Positions 1 through 10,231 of a stretch of 44,229 nt of DNA are shown one piece after another. The notes beneath the pieces are model-generated. The model saw only the letters and a program-made list of their open reading frames with translations. It was not told where the DNA came from and ran no database searches. Numbering within the stretch: position 1 is the stretch's first letter; every line of letters begins with the position of its first letter. Both the position numbers and the translations under genes were made by a program. Origin of the DNA: Glomus cerebriforme (lineage: Eukaryota; Glomeromycota; Glomeromycetes; Glomerales; Glomeraceae); NCBI GenBank assembly GCA_003550305.1, contig QKYT01000247.1, positions 97,510 through 141,738 on the forward strand, given 5' to 3'.

Positions 1-119
1 ATATGAAAATTTATTATATATGTGATTATATAACAAAAACCCTTTTTATAAGAACACCTCACTATAATCACAGTGTTTGGTGGTCCCGAAGGGTGTGATT
101 ATAGAGGGGGACGACTGTA
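1..119 (-). mobile_element. Terminal repeat of a Tc1/mariner/pogo-like element (partial)
   Basis: Read on the minus strand this segment starts TACAGTCGTCCCCCTCTATA at the TA at 118-119 and runs off the window. It has short internal repeats of the type TATAATCAC and resembles the termini at 2820-2925 and 41070-41135 (TATACAGT, then GACCTC, then TATA). It interrupts a transposase reading frame exactly at a TA dinucleotide, as expected for Tc1/mariner-type insertion. The body of the element lies outside the window, so the superfamily is inferred from the terminus only. Confidence 0.5.
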
Positions 120-785
120 CAATAATAGCCCCAAAAATCACTACCAATGGACCATGCCCAGGTGATAAAACAACACCTTGATGGGGAACCCATGTGTTAC
201 GTGAAGTGTGATGAAGGTGGCAATAAGACTCATCAAGAAAAACTTCTGGGAGGCGTGGAACATCATTTTTACCTTCCAAATTGGCAAAACAAAAATGAAG
301 ATAATGGCAACGGAATGCAACATTATTTGGTGACTCATGAAGGATATTTCTACGCTCTCCTTGGTCAAAATAATATCCCAAGCGGTGTAATATCCATAGG
401 AGCTTCCATTTAGAAATGGTAAGTCCTTGTTCAGAAAGATACTGTCTCAGGATAGGTGTGGAAAGATGCTCACCCATTTTATTGGCATTTAGAATTTTCA
501 TACGCAAAAGCTCAGATATGTTTTCATCAGGTTCTAATGTAGGTCGTCCGAGAACTTTGTGTGGTATAAATGTATTATCACCACGGCTATTCCAGTCTGC
601 AACTACACTTCCAATTGTACCCTCCGATACACCTAACACCTCAGCAACCTGCGTGCATAATGATAGCTTCTGAAGGCTTTCTTTTATGGACTTATCCCCC
701 TTAAGTAATTATGAACATTAATTATCATTGATTTTTCGTTGTCTGTTAGCAGTGCACCATTCCGTTTTAAGAAAGGAGGATTCAT
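120..785 (-). pseudogene. DDE (IS630/Tc1-like) transposase, broken
   Basis: Minus-strand reading from an ATG at 785 gives an N-terminal part beginning MNPPFLKRNGALL. One frameshift in a G run near 706-712 is followed by a continuous frame with a helix-turn-helix-like segment (VAEVLGVSEGTIGSV) and then the start of a DDE catalytic domain with the first catalytic Asp in FLDESYC. The frame is cut at about 120, just after VVIFGAII and before the second Asp, where the terminal repeat of another element (1-119) begins. The second Asp and the final Glu are therefore absent. The assignment rests on the FLDES motif and overall layout; the exact family within IS630/Tc1 is not certain. It is not functional. 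Confidence 0.7.
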
Positions 786-1008
786 GGTATAATAAAAAAA
801 TCTCTGGGAAAAAATGTATTCGATCATATTCTAAAAAATACTTTATTTTCAGCCCACCTTGTTATGGTAGTACAATATTTATCTTGATATAAATCTTTTT
901 CTTTTTTGGCAGTGTACAAATATTTTTGCACCAGACTATACTAAACGCCTAGAATAAATATAGTTTTTTTTGCAGATTTAAAATGTAAGAATAAGAAGTA
1001 GTTACGTG

Positions 1009-2481
1009 CAGTGTTGTACATGGATACTGTTCGCAGCATTTTGCTTGGACAACTATGTCCGTGTCCGCTATCTATTGTCTATTTTCCAAAAATGTCCCGA
1101 TTAGTGATTGTTATACGGATGCGTCCAGATATTTCTAAAAATAGTTCGGGACAAAATTATATGTCCGAAATATCCAATTAAGCCACAAAAAAAAATTTTT
1201 TTAAAAAATTTTAATATACTTTGGTAAATCAATATATTGTCAGAACTAATGTTAAAATAAGTATCCGTTTGATTATGATACTTATAAACAATTTGATAAT
1301 AATATTTGGCATTATTGGTACTATATAAGTATTTCAACAAATGAATTAGGCATTATAACGTGTAGGATTTTTGGTATTTGTATAAATGCAGCTTCTGTAG
1401 AGAGATTGTGGAGCTGTATGGATTTTTTGCAAATAAAGAGGCGTAATAGATTAATGTTATATTTTATAATTTATTTTGTATTTTATTTTATTTTTTTTTT
1501 TATCTTTTTTTATTAATTTATTAATTTTATTTTAATATTCTAATTTTTATATACATAGTTATCAAAAGCTCTTTAAATGAGCAAATTAAGAGCCAATATT
1601 ACATATAATTATTGTCTTAATAATAATTCAATATTTATAGTAAATGAAGATAATGTTAATAATGTATGTTAATACTAATCATAATCAGAAAATAATAACA
1701 ATGGTTTAGTTATTAATTTAGAAAATGAAACTGAATTAGAAGATTTGGATGATAAAGGTGATAGATCAGATGATGAATCAGATGGTGAATTTAATCTTCA
1801 AGATTGGATAGAAATACTAGAAAGGGAGAAAAATTCTGAATTTGAATTTGATGAAGAAATTGATGAAAGTAGTAATACATTAAATGATATTACTCATCCT
1901 GTTAATGATTTAAATGCTAAATGGAATTTGTTAACACTTTTTAAAGTTAATGCAAGTATAGATTTAGCATTTTAATTGAGAACATTTATGTATCGCAGAT
2001 TACTTTAATTAGGGGATTATATAAAATTAAGTTATAAATAGAGATGCATATTGTATTACAATTTGCATATTATTAAGGGGCAAAAACTATATAAAGAACC
2101 TTTGTTCGCAGGTGGATGAGAGGTTTGGAAGATTTGGAAAAAAGTTAATATTTCGCAAATTTCTTAGATTTTAAAGTTATTTTCTTTACTAATAAAATTT
2201 TATGAGTTTTTATCTNATTTTTATGAATAAAGATTCATTTAAAAGAGAAAAAAGTTCTACACATTATTTTTTAATTTATATAAATGATTTTATTATATTT
2301 TAATTACATATTATCATATTAAATTTATAAAAATTTTTATAGATAACTTAAAAACTTTTAAATCACGTGATATATATAAATATCCAAATAAATGTCTGAG
2401 ACATTAAAGATGTTGGACATGAATAGGAACTGTCCAGTTCTGGACGTCCAATATCCAAGTCCAAGTTCAATGACAATACTG
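1009..2481 (+). mobile_element. Degenerate, internally deleted hAT element
   Basis: The left end is CAGTGTTGTACATGGA and the right end, reverse complemented, is CAGTATTGTCATTGAA: imperfect terminal inverted repeats of the hAT type. The 8 bases outside are GTTACGTG (1001-1008) and GTTACGCA (2482-2489), a 6/8 match of the length expected for hAT. Subterminal GTCC/GGAC-rich repeats lie at 1036-1170 and 2395-2465. The interior keeps only the last part of a transposase (separate entry). At about 1.47 kb it is well short of an autonomous element, so it is a deleted, inactive copy. Confidence 0.75.
1360..1975 (+). pseudogene. hAT transposase C-terminal remnant
   Basis: Bases 1360-1455 encode CINAASVERLWSCMDFLQIK followed by RRNRL, the conserved helix of the hAT C-terminal dimerisation domain. 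An A+T-rich segment with stops follows. From about 1725 a frame of about 80 codons is open to the stop at 1975: an acidic tail (LEDLDDKGDRSDDESDGEF) ending in ITHPVNDLNAKWNLLTLFK. The RNase H-like catalytic region is missing and the remaining parts are not in one frame. Family assignment is good because of the SVERLW...RRNRL motif; function is lost. Confidence 0.75.
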
Positions 2482-2819
2482 GTTACGCATATTTATGTAA
2501 TAATACGATTTTCACATTTTGCATAATTGTGTAATGTGAAAAAATATAAATTAAGTTTAAGATCAGATGGATAGGTGGTAAGGGAACTGAAAGAAGGGAT
2601 TCATTAAAGTTTTTTTTTAAAAAAAAAATTTGTAAATTCTAGTTGTTATTATTATTATTATTTTAAAATTTTATTGTAATTTTTATTATAAAGTTTTTTA
2701 CAAAAAAAAATTTTTACAATTATATTTTAGTAAAGATTTTACATGTTAATTTATAACAAATTTTATATTAATAGTTTTATCTTTATAAAATCACATTATT
2801 ATATTTTTAATATAATGGT

Positions 2820-2925
2820 GAATATATAGGGGTTTACTTCTATGTAATCACACTCCTATATAATCACTAATTTTAATGTAATGGACTTGGTAATTATAGA
2901 GAGGTCTAACTGTATACTAAAATTA
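2820..2925. repeat. Solo Tc1/mariner-like terminal repeat
   Basis: The segment ends with TATAGAGAGGTCTAACTGTA on the plus strand. Inside are several TATAATCAC-like units (2848, 2864, 2890). It matches the termini at 1-119 and 41070-41135 in layout and orientation. No matching opposite end or coding remnant was found nearby, so it is best read as a solo or truncated terminus. Confidence 0.5.
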
Positions 2926-3179
2926 ATTATGTATACTGAAATTATTTTTGTATTTACAAAAATCATATGATTATTCAGAAATAATTACAGAATTATGTAA
3001 TTACATAATTCCTTATTACAAAATTAATTTTGGTTATAACTATAATCATATGTATCACATGATACGAGCTGCAGTTTATTTTAAAAAAAAATAATTGCAT
3101 ATCATGCTTATTAATTAAGCTGCAGTTACAGTTTATTTTAAACCTTAAATCAGCAACTTTTAATTACCATTTGAACTTA

Positions 3180-4760
3180 GTTCTGGAAATTAAAAAATGG
3201 TAAATTGTGAAACTTACCATTTTTTTCAATTTTTTTTAAAAAAACGTTTTTAACATTTTTTCTTTTTTCTTTTGTAAGTCTCTTAGTTTTTGGTCTGATA
3301 TTGAAAAGTGAAAACTAGTAAGTTTCTTTGTGAAACTTACCATTTTTTTTTTGTTTTTTTTTAGAAATGCTTATTAACATTTCTTTTTTTTTCTTGTAGA
3401 TTCTTCGAGCTCTTCAATCTGGACTGGAAAGAAAAAACGATAAGTTTTTTTGCAAAACTTATCATTTTTTTCATTTTTTTTAAAGAAACATTTCTAACAT
3501 TTTTTCTTTCTTTTTTTGTAGATTTTCTGTGCTTTCAGTTTGATACTGAAATCAGAAATAGTAAGTTTCTTAAGTTTCTTTAGGAAATTTACTGTGTTTT
3601 TTTTGTTTTCTTTTATTAGAAACGTTTTTAAAGTTTTCTTTTTCTTTTCTTTTATAGGTTCTCTTGGCTTTCAGATTAGTATGTGAAATTGGGAAACAAT
3701 AAGTTTTTTTGTAAAACTTGTCATTTTTTTCTTTTTTTTAAAAATGGTTTTTAATAGTTCTTTTTCTTTTTTTGTAGATTCTCTTTCAGTTCGGACACTT
3801 GGAATTAGGAAACGGTAAGTTTTGTAACAAAACTTACCATTTTTTTTTGTTTTTTTAAATAGAAACATTTTAATGTTTCTTCTTTTTTCTTCTTATAGAT
3901 TCTTGGATTTTATTTCGGATATGAAAGTTTCTTTATAAAATTTCTATCTGATACATTTACTTAAAGAACATTAGTAAAAATAATATTAACATTTATTTTT
4001 TTATTTTTTTTGTAGAATCAGGATTTTTTCAATTTTGATTTGGAAATCTGATAAGTTTCAAAGTTATAACTTCGAAACTTTCTTTTTAGAACGTAAGTTT
4101 TATAATGAAATTTCATGTTTTTTTTAAAAAAGTTCAAACTGAATATTTTTTCTTTTTTGTAGGTTTGCTTCTGAACTTGAGAAACTGAAATATAAGTTTT
4201 GTAACAAATATTTTATTATGAAACTTCATTTTTTTTGGGTTTTTTCATTAAGAAATATTCTAACTGAATGTTTCTTTTTTTTTTTGTAAATTCAGCTCTG
4301 AAAATTTGGGATCAAAAAAGAAATGTAAATTTTGTAATGAATTACTTCATTACAAACTTTGTTTTTTCATTTTTTCTTTCTATATTAGAAATATTTTAAT
4401 CAACCATTTCTTTTTTTTTGTAGTTTACATCTGTGAATTGGGATTGGAAACATAAGTTTCATAATGTTTATTTTATTATGAAACTTCATTTTTTTTGGTT
4501 TTTTTTTTTAAGAAATATTCTAACTAAACATTTCTTCTTTTTTTTTNTAGATTCAGCTCTGAAAATTCAGAATCAGAAAAGAAATGTAAGTTTTATAATG
4601 AATTACTTCATTATAAACTTCATTTTTTCATTTTTTTCTTTATTAGAAACATTCTAATCAATCATTTTTTTTTTTTGTAGTTTACTTCTGTGAATTGGAA
4701 TTGGAAATGTAAGTTTCGTAACATTCATTTCGTTATGAAACTTCATTTTTTTTTTATTTT
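3180..4760 (+). repeat. Tandem array of intron-like units (array 1)
   Basis: About 12 degenerate units of about 120-136 bp. Each has an exon-like segment of 37-42 nt, a donor-like GTAAGT (sometimes ATAAGT), an inverted copy of the donor (AAACTTAC) a few bases on, a T-rich stretch, a CTAAC/TTAAC branch-like motif, a long pyrimidine tract and TTGTAG. Exon-like segments include 3279-3317, 3400-3439, 3522-3560, 3658-3698 and 3778-3814. Acceptors fall at 3278, 3399, 3521, 3657, 3777, 3898, 4162, 4423, 4550 and 4680. From about 4160 two unit types alternate, giving a period of about 260 bp. Four of the first five exon-like segments are open in the frame starting at the acceptor. No long open frame or known gene contains the array. 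Confidence 0.75.
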
Positions 4761-6330
4761 TATGTTTTTTCTTATTTTTATTGCTTAACATTTTTTTTCT
4801 TATTTTATCACTTCATTTTTTATTTTTATCACTTAACATTTTTTTCTTATTTTTATTGCTACATTGTTTTTGTATAGTTTGTTTAGTTTAGTTTTACATT
4901 ATTTTATATAATATTTTATATAATAAAATAAATTTAAAGAATTATTTATTATCTTTTATAAATTACTATATTTATCATATTAGTTAAATTTTAATTTTTA
5001 TCATTTGTATTTCTTATCATTCAGGTTATTTATCATTAGCATATTTATTGGTGTTTATCAAAATTGATGTTTATTGTTTAAATATTTATTAATATTTATT
5101 ATTTAAATTAAAATCTAATATTTTATCACTATTTATCCACATCAAATTCACTTGACAAGTGTAATTATTATCAATATATATTATATATTATAATTAATGT
5201 GATAAATAATGATGAAGAGATATATATTGCTATATATCTCCTGAAAAATTTCCTGATACTTATAGTATATAATTAAAAATTAAGTAAATTGTATTATTTT
5301 ATTACATATATGTTTAACAAAAAATTAATATAAAAGACATACATACTATGCAAATATTTTATTAAGATCTGAAAATATAAAATACAATTTATTATACTAT
5401 ATTTTTAATGCAGAATTAAATAAAATTAATATTTTTAAGCTGCTTATTTAATATTTTTTTACCATTCTATTTTATTAATTTCCAGTTTAACTATTTGTTT
5501 ATTTGTTAAATCTTTAATAGACTTAACTATAATTTCTTCTTTTAAAAAAGTACTTTTGAATCAAATTTAGAATATACATTATTACAATTATATTTTTGGT
5601 CAAAACTATGAAGAAATTTAGAAATAGAAGATAATTTATATATAACAATTAACAAGTGATATTAGTGACGATTAGGTAATTATATTCAAATAAGAATAAG
5701 GATAATAAAATGGCATTTGAATGATGATTGGATTAATAGGTGCTATCATAGTATAATTTTATACATCATTATTTTTTATTCACTAATATATCTAATGCTA
5801 CACTAAAAGTGAAATAAAAGAAATTTTTTTTTTGATACATTTAACTTTCTTAAATATAAGATATAAATTTTGGTAATTTAAGTAATAGAGGTTTATTATC
5901 TATTATGTATTATTATTATACTAAAACTTTTTTTTTAGTCTATTTTTTAGATTTTATTTTTAAGTATGTAAAAATTTAGTCTAAATGATTAGTAAAAAGA
6001 ATTCTTCAGATTAATCTATTAAATAATAATCAGTTTATTTTATATTATATATTTATTTTTTGTTTTATAATTAATTAAATTAAAATAAAAGATATTTACT
6101 AATTAGTGATAAAATCTTTTTGAAAAAATAACTTATACAAATTTTAACTTAATTTTATTGTTATTATATAATATATTAGTATAGTTAAACTCTTACATAC
6201 TAATTATTTTCTTAATTATATCTTTTTACAAATACTTATTTTTATACAATTTAAAGTTAATTAAAAATTTTTTTTTAATTATATATATAATATAATTATT
6301 ATTACCAAAAATAATTGTAATATATATAAT
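4761..6330. other. Very A+T-rich non-coding stretch
   Basis: Directly after array 1 come three or four degenerate copies of a TTTTTATCACTTAACATTTTT-like motif (4760-4860), perhaps a decayed continuation of it. Beyond that I see only A+T-rich sequence with dense stops in all frames, no inverted repeats of note and no recognisable gene. Confidence 0.5.
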
Positions 6331-7995
6331 TTTATATATTTTAAGATATTTATGGGAGGGGGCAACTCTCCCTGCTGATCCCTATGCCAATTTCTCCGAA
6401 GAAGTTTTGAAAAGAAAAGTTGTACTTTTTGGCTGTTTTATCCTAAGAAAGCAGTCTTTTAATCTTAGGAAAAGTTGCTTTACGATGCTGAACTCAATTA
6501 AAAAGGTTTAGAAAATTTATTTAGTGTTCAGCACACCAAGTTTCTCTGCAAGTCAGGTCAATATAATTTTCAGTCACCTATATCTTTCTCAAAAATTGAT
6601 ACCTGAGCGGCCATTTGGTATTTTAAGGTACGCTCTTCATGCACAAGATGGCTGGGTTGGACTTGTGGCTGCTCCTGATGGACCTAGAAGCAAGCCTAAT
6701 GCAGAGTTTCTTTGGAAGTTAAATAGCTTTTCACAGAGTTGACATATAGGTTTGGTTCAGTAGGAAGAGGCTTTTCTGATGTATAAGTTTGATGAATATT
6801 TTTCTTTTTTAGAATTTTATTTTTCATTTTTGTTGGTGAAAAGGTGGAAGGATATTAAGATTTTTAGGATCATAAAGACAAATACCGAACTGGCTTTGAA
6901 ATATTAATGTATACCGCTATACTAAGTCTGCTTACCTTGGTTGTAGATTTGAAAGAACTACTGCGGAGCAGTATCCTTTGGCAAGAAATGGAGGGTACTG
7001 GAAATTTTGATTGATAGTTGATCATCTGTTGATGATTGGTTCTCTTGTTATAACACATTTCCTAGTTTTGTTTCATAGTAGTGATCTCTATTTTTGCCCC
7101 TTAAGGTGACGTCATAGTAGTTGAATAGAAAAATTAATAAAAAGAATAAAATGGTATGAAAGACATTGGGTATAGGATCAGGTGCGTTAATTGGATAGAT
7201 TTGAATTGGATGTACTGGAAGCAAAATGATTGTTTATTTTGCAATAGGTATATCAAGAATCAAGATTCTTTGATAAGGTTGGGTGTAATCCAAGCACCTC
7301 TATAATATCAAGTGCCAAGAAGTTTTAGATAAGTAGTTGACTTGATTTACTGAAATAAAAAGCATTCAGGTTATAAGGAATTAGTTTATTTCAGAATAAA
7401 CTCCTACTAAGGTGCGGTAGCTGAAAAACCATGTAGATTGGCCTTCAGACGAAATAGTATAAGCAGTCGTCTTGATTCATCTGAAGTATCTGTTAGGGTG
7501 ACATTGGGTACTGATCTTGGTAGAGAAGATGTAGAAATAATAGTAGTAGGTTTAATTTCTTTATTGTATCTTTTAGTTTTAATATTAGATAGTCTTTCTT
7601 TCTTTCTGAAGGTTGATACTAATAGCTAGCTTCTATAAATCTTCTTAAAAAAGTGTAAGTGACTTTTATAACAAATTGTACTAGTTCAAAGACTCAATAA
7701 GTTTGTGGAGAGATTTGGAAGGACTGATTGAAAGGATTTTATTTAGTGCTAGCATTGGGATGTGAAGAAGAATCAGAGTATACTAATATCTAAGAAGGTC
7801 TTGCTTTCAGTTCTCACTCTGAGAACTCATGCTACATAAGTACGACATGTTGGAATTTTCCTTTTGGATGGAGGTTTTATGTCTAAGCTATTTAATTTTA
7901 TTTATTATTGTATACCGGGCAATATCTATTAATATACAGAATAAAGTTCATGCAACAGTGTATCTTCAAAAAAAAAAAAAATTTATATATTTTAA
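6331..7995 (+). mobile_element. Poly(A)-ended retro-insertion (LINE/SINE-like), copy 1
   Basis: The 14-base direct repeat TTTATATATTTTAA lies at 6331-6344 and again at 7982-7995, immediately outside a 1.64-kb insert. The insert starts GATATTTATGGGAGGGGG and ends with an AATAAA signal (7940-7945) followed about 20 bases later by a 14-A tail (7968-7981). A target duplication plus a 3' A tail is the signature of target-primed reverse transcription. The interior is less A+T-rich than its flanks but has no long frame; the longest (6524-6742) has no recognised domain and I see no reverse transcriptase motif. A shorter 3'-end copy of the same family is at 24493-24882. It may be the 3' part of a LINE or a non-coding retro-element mobilised in trans. 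Confidence 0.75.
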
Positions 7996-9357
7996 ATAAA
8001 TTAATTATATTTATTATATTGAATTTATAAGAATAAAATATATAATATTTAAATAATAAGTATACTTTTATATAAATAAAAAAATATAACTTATTATATT
8101 ATATAGAAAATAATAGTTATAGAATATATATTTTAATTATAATTAGTTCTTGATATATATATTAGTTTTATTAACTTTAATTTTTAATTAGCTATAAATT
8201 TTTAATAATTATTTAATATTTAGTATTTACTTCTAGTAAAAAATTTTTTATATACTATTTTATAATAAAATTTTATAATTTATATATAAATTATTAATTT
8301 AAAAATAATTGTATAAATTTTTTTTTATAAAATTATTTTATTTTATTTTTAATATAATTGTATTAAAATGTAATAAAGTTTTACTTTTATATATAATTAC
8401 CAATTGTGATGCTGATAATTATAAAGGAATTTAACTGTATTTGAAATAGATTAAAAGAATATATAACATTTAAAAAGGTAAGCTTATTCTCATGATTTTA
8501 TATTAAATATAATAGGTATAAGGTATTATTTAATAGCTTATAACATAAAAGTAAATTTATATATCTTATTTTTTATTAATTTTTTGCAATTTTTAATTAA
8601 TAAAATTTTAATAAAAATATCTAATATATCCATTTAAAAAAAATGAAAGATATATATTTAATAAATAAAATGAATAATAAAAACAAAAAGTTAAATAATG
8701 GTTAATATTTTTTTGCATAAATTAAATTAAATAAACTAAAAATTTTAATATTTAAAATCAATAGAAATATTTTTGAGAACCTAATAAACATCAAAACATA
8801 AATAAAAAAGTATTATGTTATATAAATAGGATGTAATCTTTTCGAATTTAATTAAATTTAAGCCGGCATTATAGATTCGGCCAGAATTAAGAAAATTTTG
8901 GTCAGAATTATAAAATTTCCAATTTATTATTATACAAAATAAAGATATTTTAAGTTTATATATAAAAACTTTGAAAATGCTGTTCTATTATTCTATACTG
9001 TATAAACAAAAAATTTCTATATTGAAAATATAATGAGTATGGTACTACTATACTCACTATACTTATCAAATTTAATACCATACCATATAATACAATTTCC
9101 TAGATGTTATTAATTTTTGCATAAAATAAAACATAAAAGTATAAATAAATACAAATTTTTAAATTTTTTGTCAAGTACATTCTTTTAAAAAACTACTATT
9201 TGTATAATTAGTACAAAATACTAAAATAATTCGTCGGGTTTGAAATTAACATCACGTGGACAATATAATTTGCTTTATTTACTGAAATTTATATAAAAAG
9301 GTGGGTTTATATATATATATGTTGAATTATATTATTTAGATACTATCGAATGTTTCT
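7996..9357. other. A+T-rich intergenic DNA with element scraps
   Basis: Mostly structureless A+T-rich DNA. A worn Tc1/mariner-like terminus is possible at 8395-8440 (GATAATTATAAAGG, then AACTGTAT). A scrap of the CCGGTGAT/GGCCAGAATT element family lies at 8860-8925. Near 9040-9085 there is a small palindromic repeat of TATACTCACTATAC type. CACGTG occurs at 9254-9259. No gene is seen. Confidence 0.45.
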
Positions 9358-10231
9358 TTAAGAAGATTCCTCTTCCGATGTAGTCGTTCCACTGGAAGAA
9401 CTACTTGAACAAGAAGATGGCGTTGACAACATTAACATTCCTTCAGCAGCAATTGCTGCTCTTTCGGAATAGTTATGAATGATGCAAGACACCGTCGTCT
9501 TGTTTAAATTTCCATTAAATTTGACAGGCATAGATTCCAACGGTAATAACATCGTTGTTGGCAATGTCGGTTTTTCGATGAAATCAATCCAATTAGGTTC
9601 TTGTATAATCGGTGAAGCCATTTGTTGAATTGAAGATAACGAGATTTTGGGTAGTATTCTTCGTGGTGCCTTTTTAGGTAATGTCTTTGTTTTCGTAGAA
9701 TTCATAACAGTTCTGGAAGGAATATCAGCGACATGACTTGAATAAACAAGATTATCGCGTGAAATTGAATTCTTATCAATGATATTATCTCTGGTATGAT
9801 TAAGAAGCACGCCAAAATCAGATTTAGTTCTTATTGTCGCTGAAAAATGTCGTAATTTCTGTCTTTTTTGCTTTTCTTCGTAATTCCTTACGCATTCACT
9901 GTACGATTGTTTTATACCACCATTATTTTGCTTGAATTCTACATATTCCACTAATCTTCTCGCGTTTTGTGACAATTTCTATTTACATATATTACAATTT
10001 CTTATGAGAGAAAAGTGTTAAACAAAAATATAGCGCATTTTTCAATTGCGTTACCTCTTTTGTTTCTTCGTCAAGCTGATTAAACAAAAATGGATTCTCA
10101 CATAGACCGTTACAAATAGTCTCAAGCGAATTTTTATTCTCGTCTGTAATATTGATACGCTTGTCTTTCCTAACATTTGTCGCTTCCATTTGGAAATTAT
10201 AAGGACGTTTACTACCAGACAATTTCCCCAT
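9358..10231 (-). CDS. Unrecognised two-exon gene, 265 aa
   Basis: Exon 1 runs from 10231 to 10055 (ATG, 59 codons, donor GTAACG). Exon 2 runs from 9978 to 9358 (acceptor AAATAG, stop TAA). The 76-nt intron is phase 0. The N-terminal third is charged and probably helical, with a segment starting LETICNGLCENPFLF and another around SQNARRLVEYVEF. A basic, helix-prone stretch follows (RNYEEKQKRQKLRHF, about residues 87-101), then a Ser/Thr-rich, low-complexity region, a conserved-looking IQEPNWIDFIEKP, and a C-terminal Ser/Thr run with an acidic end. I do not recognise a family. No signal peptide or membrane segment is apparent, so a nuclear or cytosolic protein is likely. Evidence that it is real: a clean splice, a 206-codon second exon, biased composition and the CpG-rich upstream region. 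The start was chosen as the first ATG of the frame that joins exon 2. Confidence 0.7.

Noticed and set aside
147..413. Plus-strand frames over 147-673
   Set aside because: They are the opposite strand of the transposase pseudogene, which has the recognisable motifs.
4433..4657. 74-codon plus-strand frame in array 1
   Set aside because: It crosses several intron-like units and the N-containing stretch and is made of Phe-rich translation of T runs.
3180..4760. CRISPR-like periodic repeats
   Set aside because: The units are degenerate along their whole length, there are no unique spacers between identical repeats, and the context is eukaryotic; the ordered splice signals explain the period better.
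6524..6742. 72-codon frame in retro-element copy 1
   Set aside because: There is no RT, nuclease or other motif, and the homologous part is not shared with copy 2, so coding cannot be tested.
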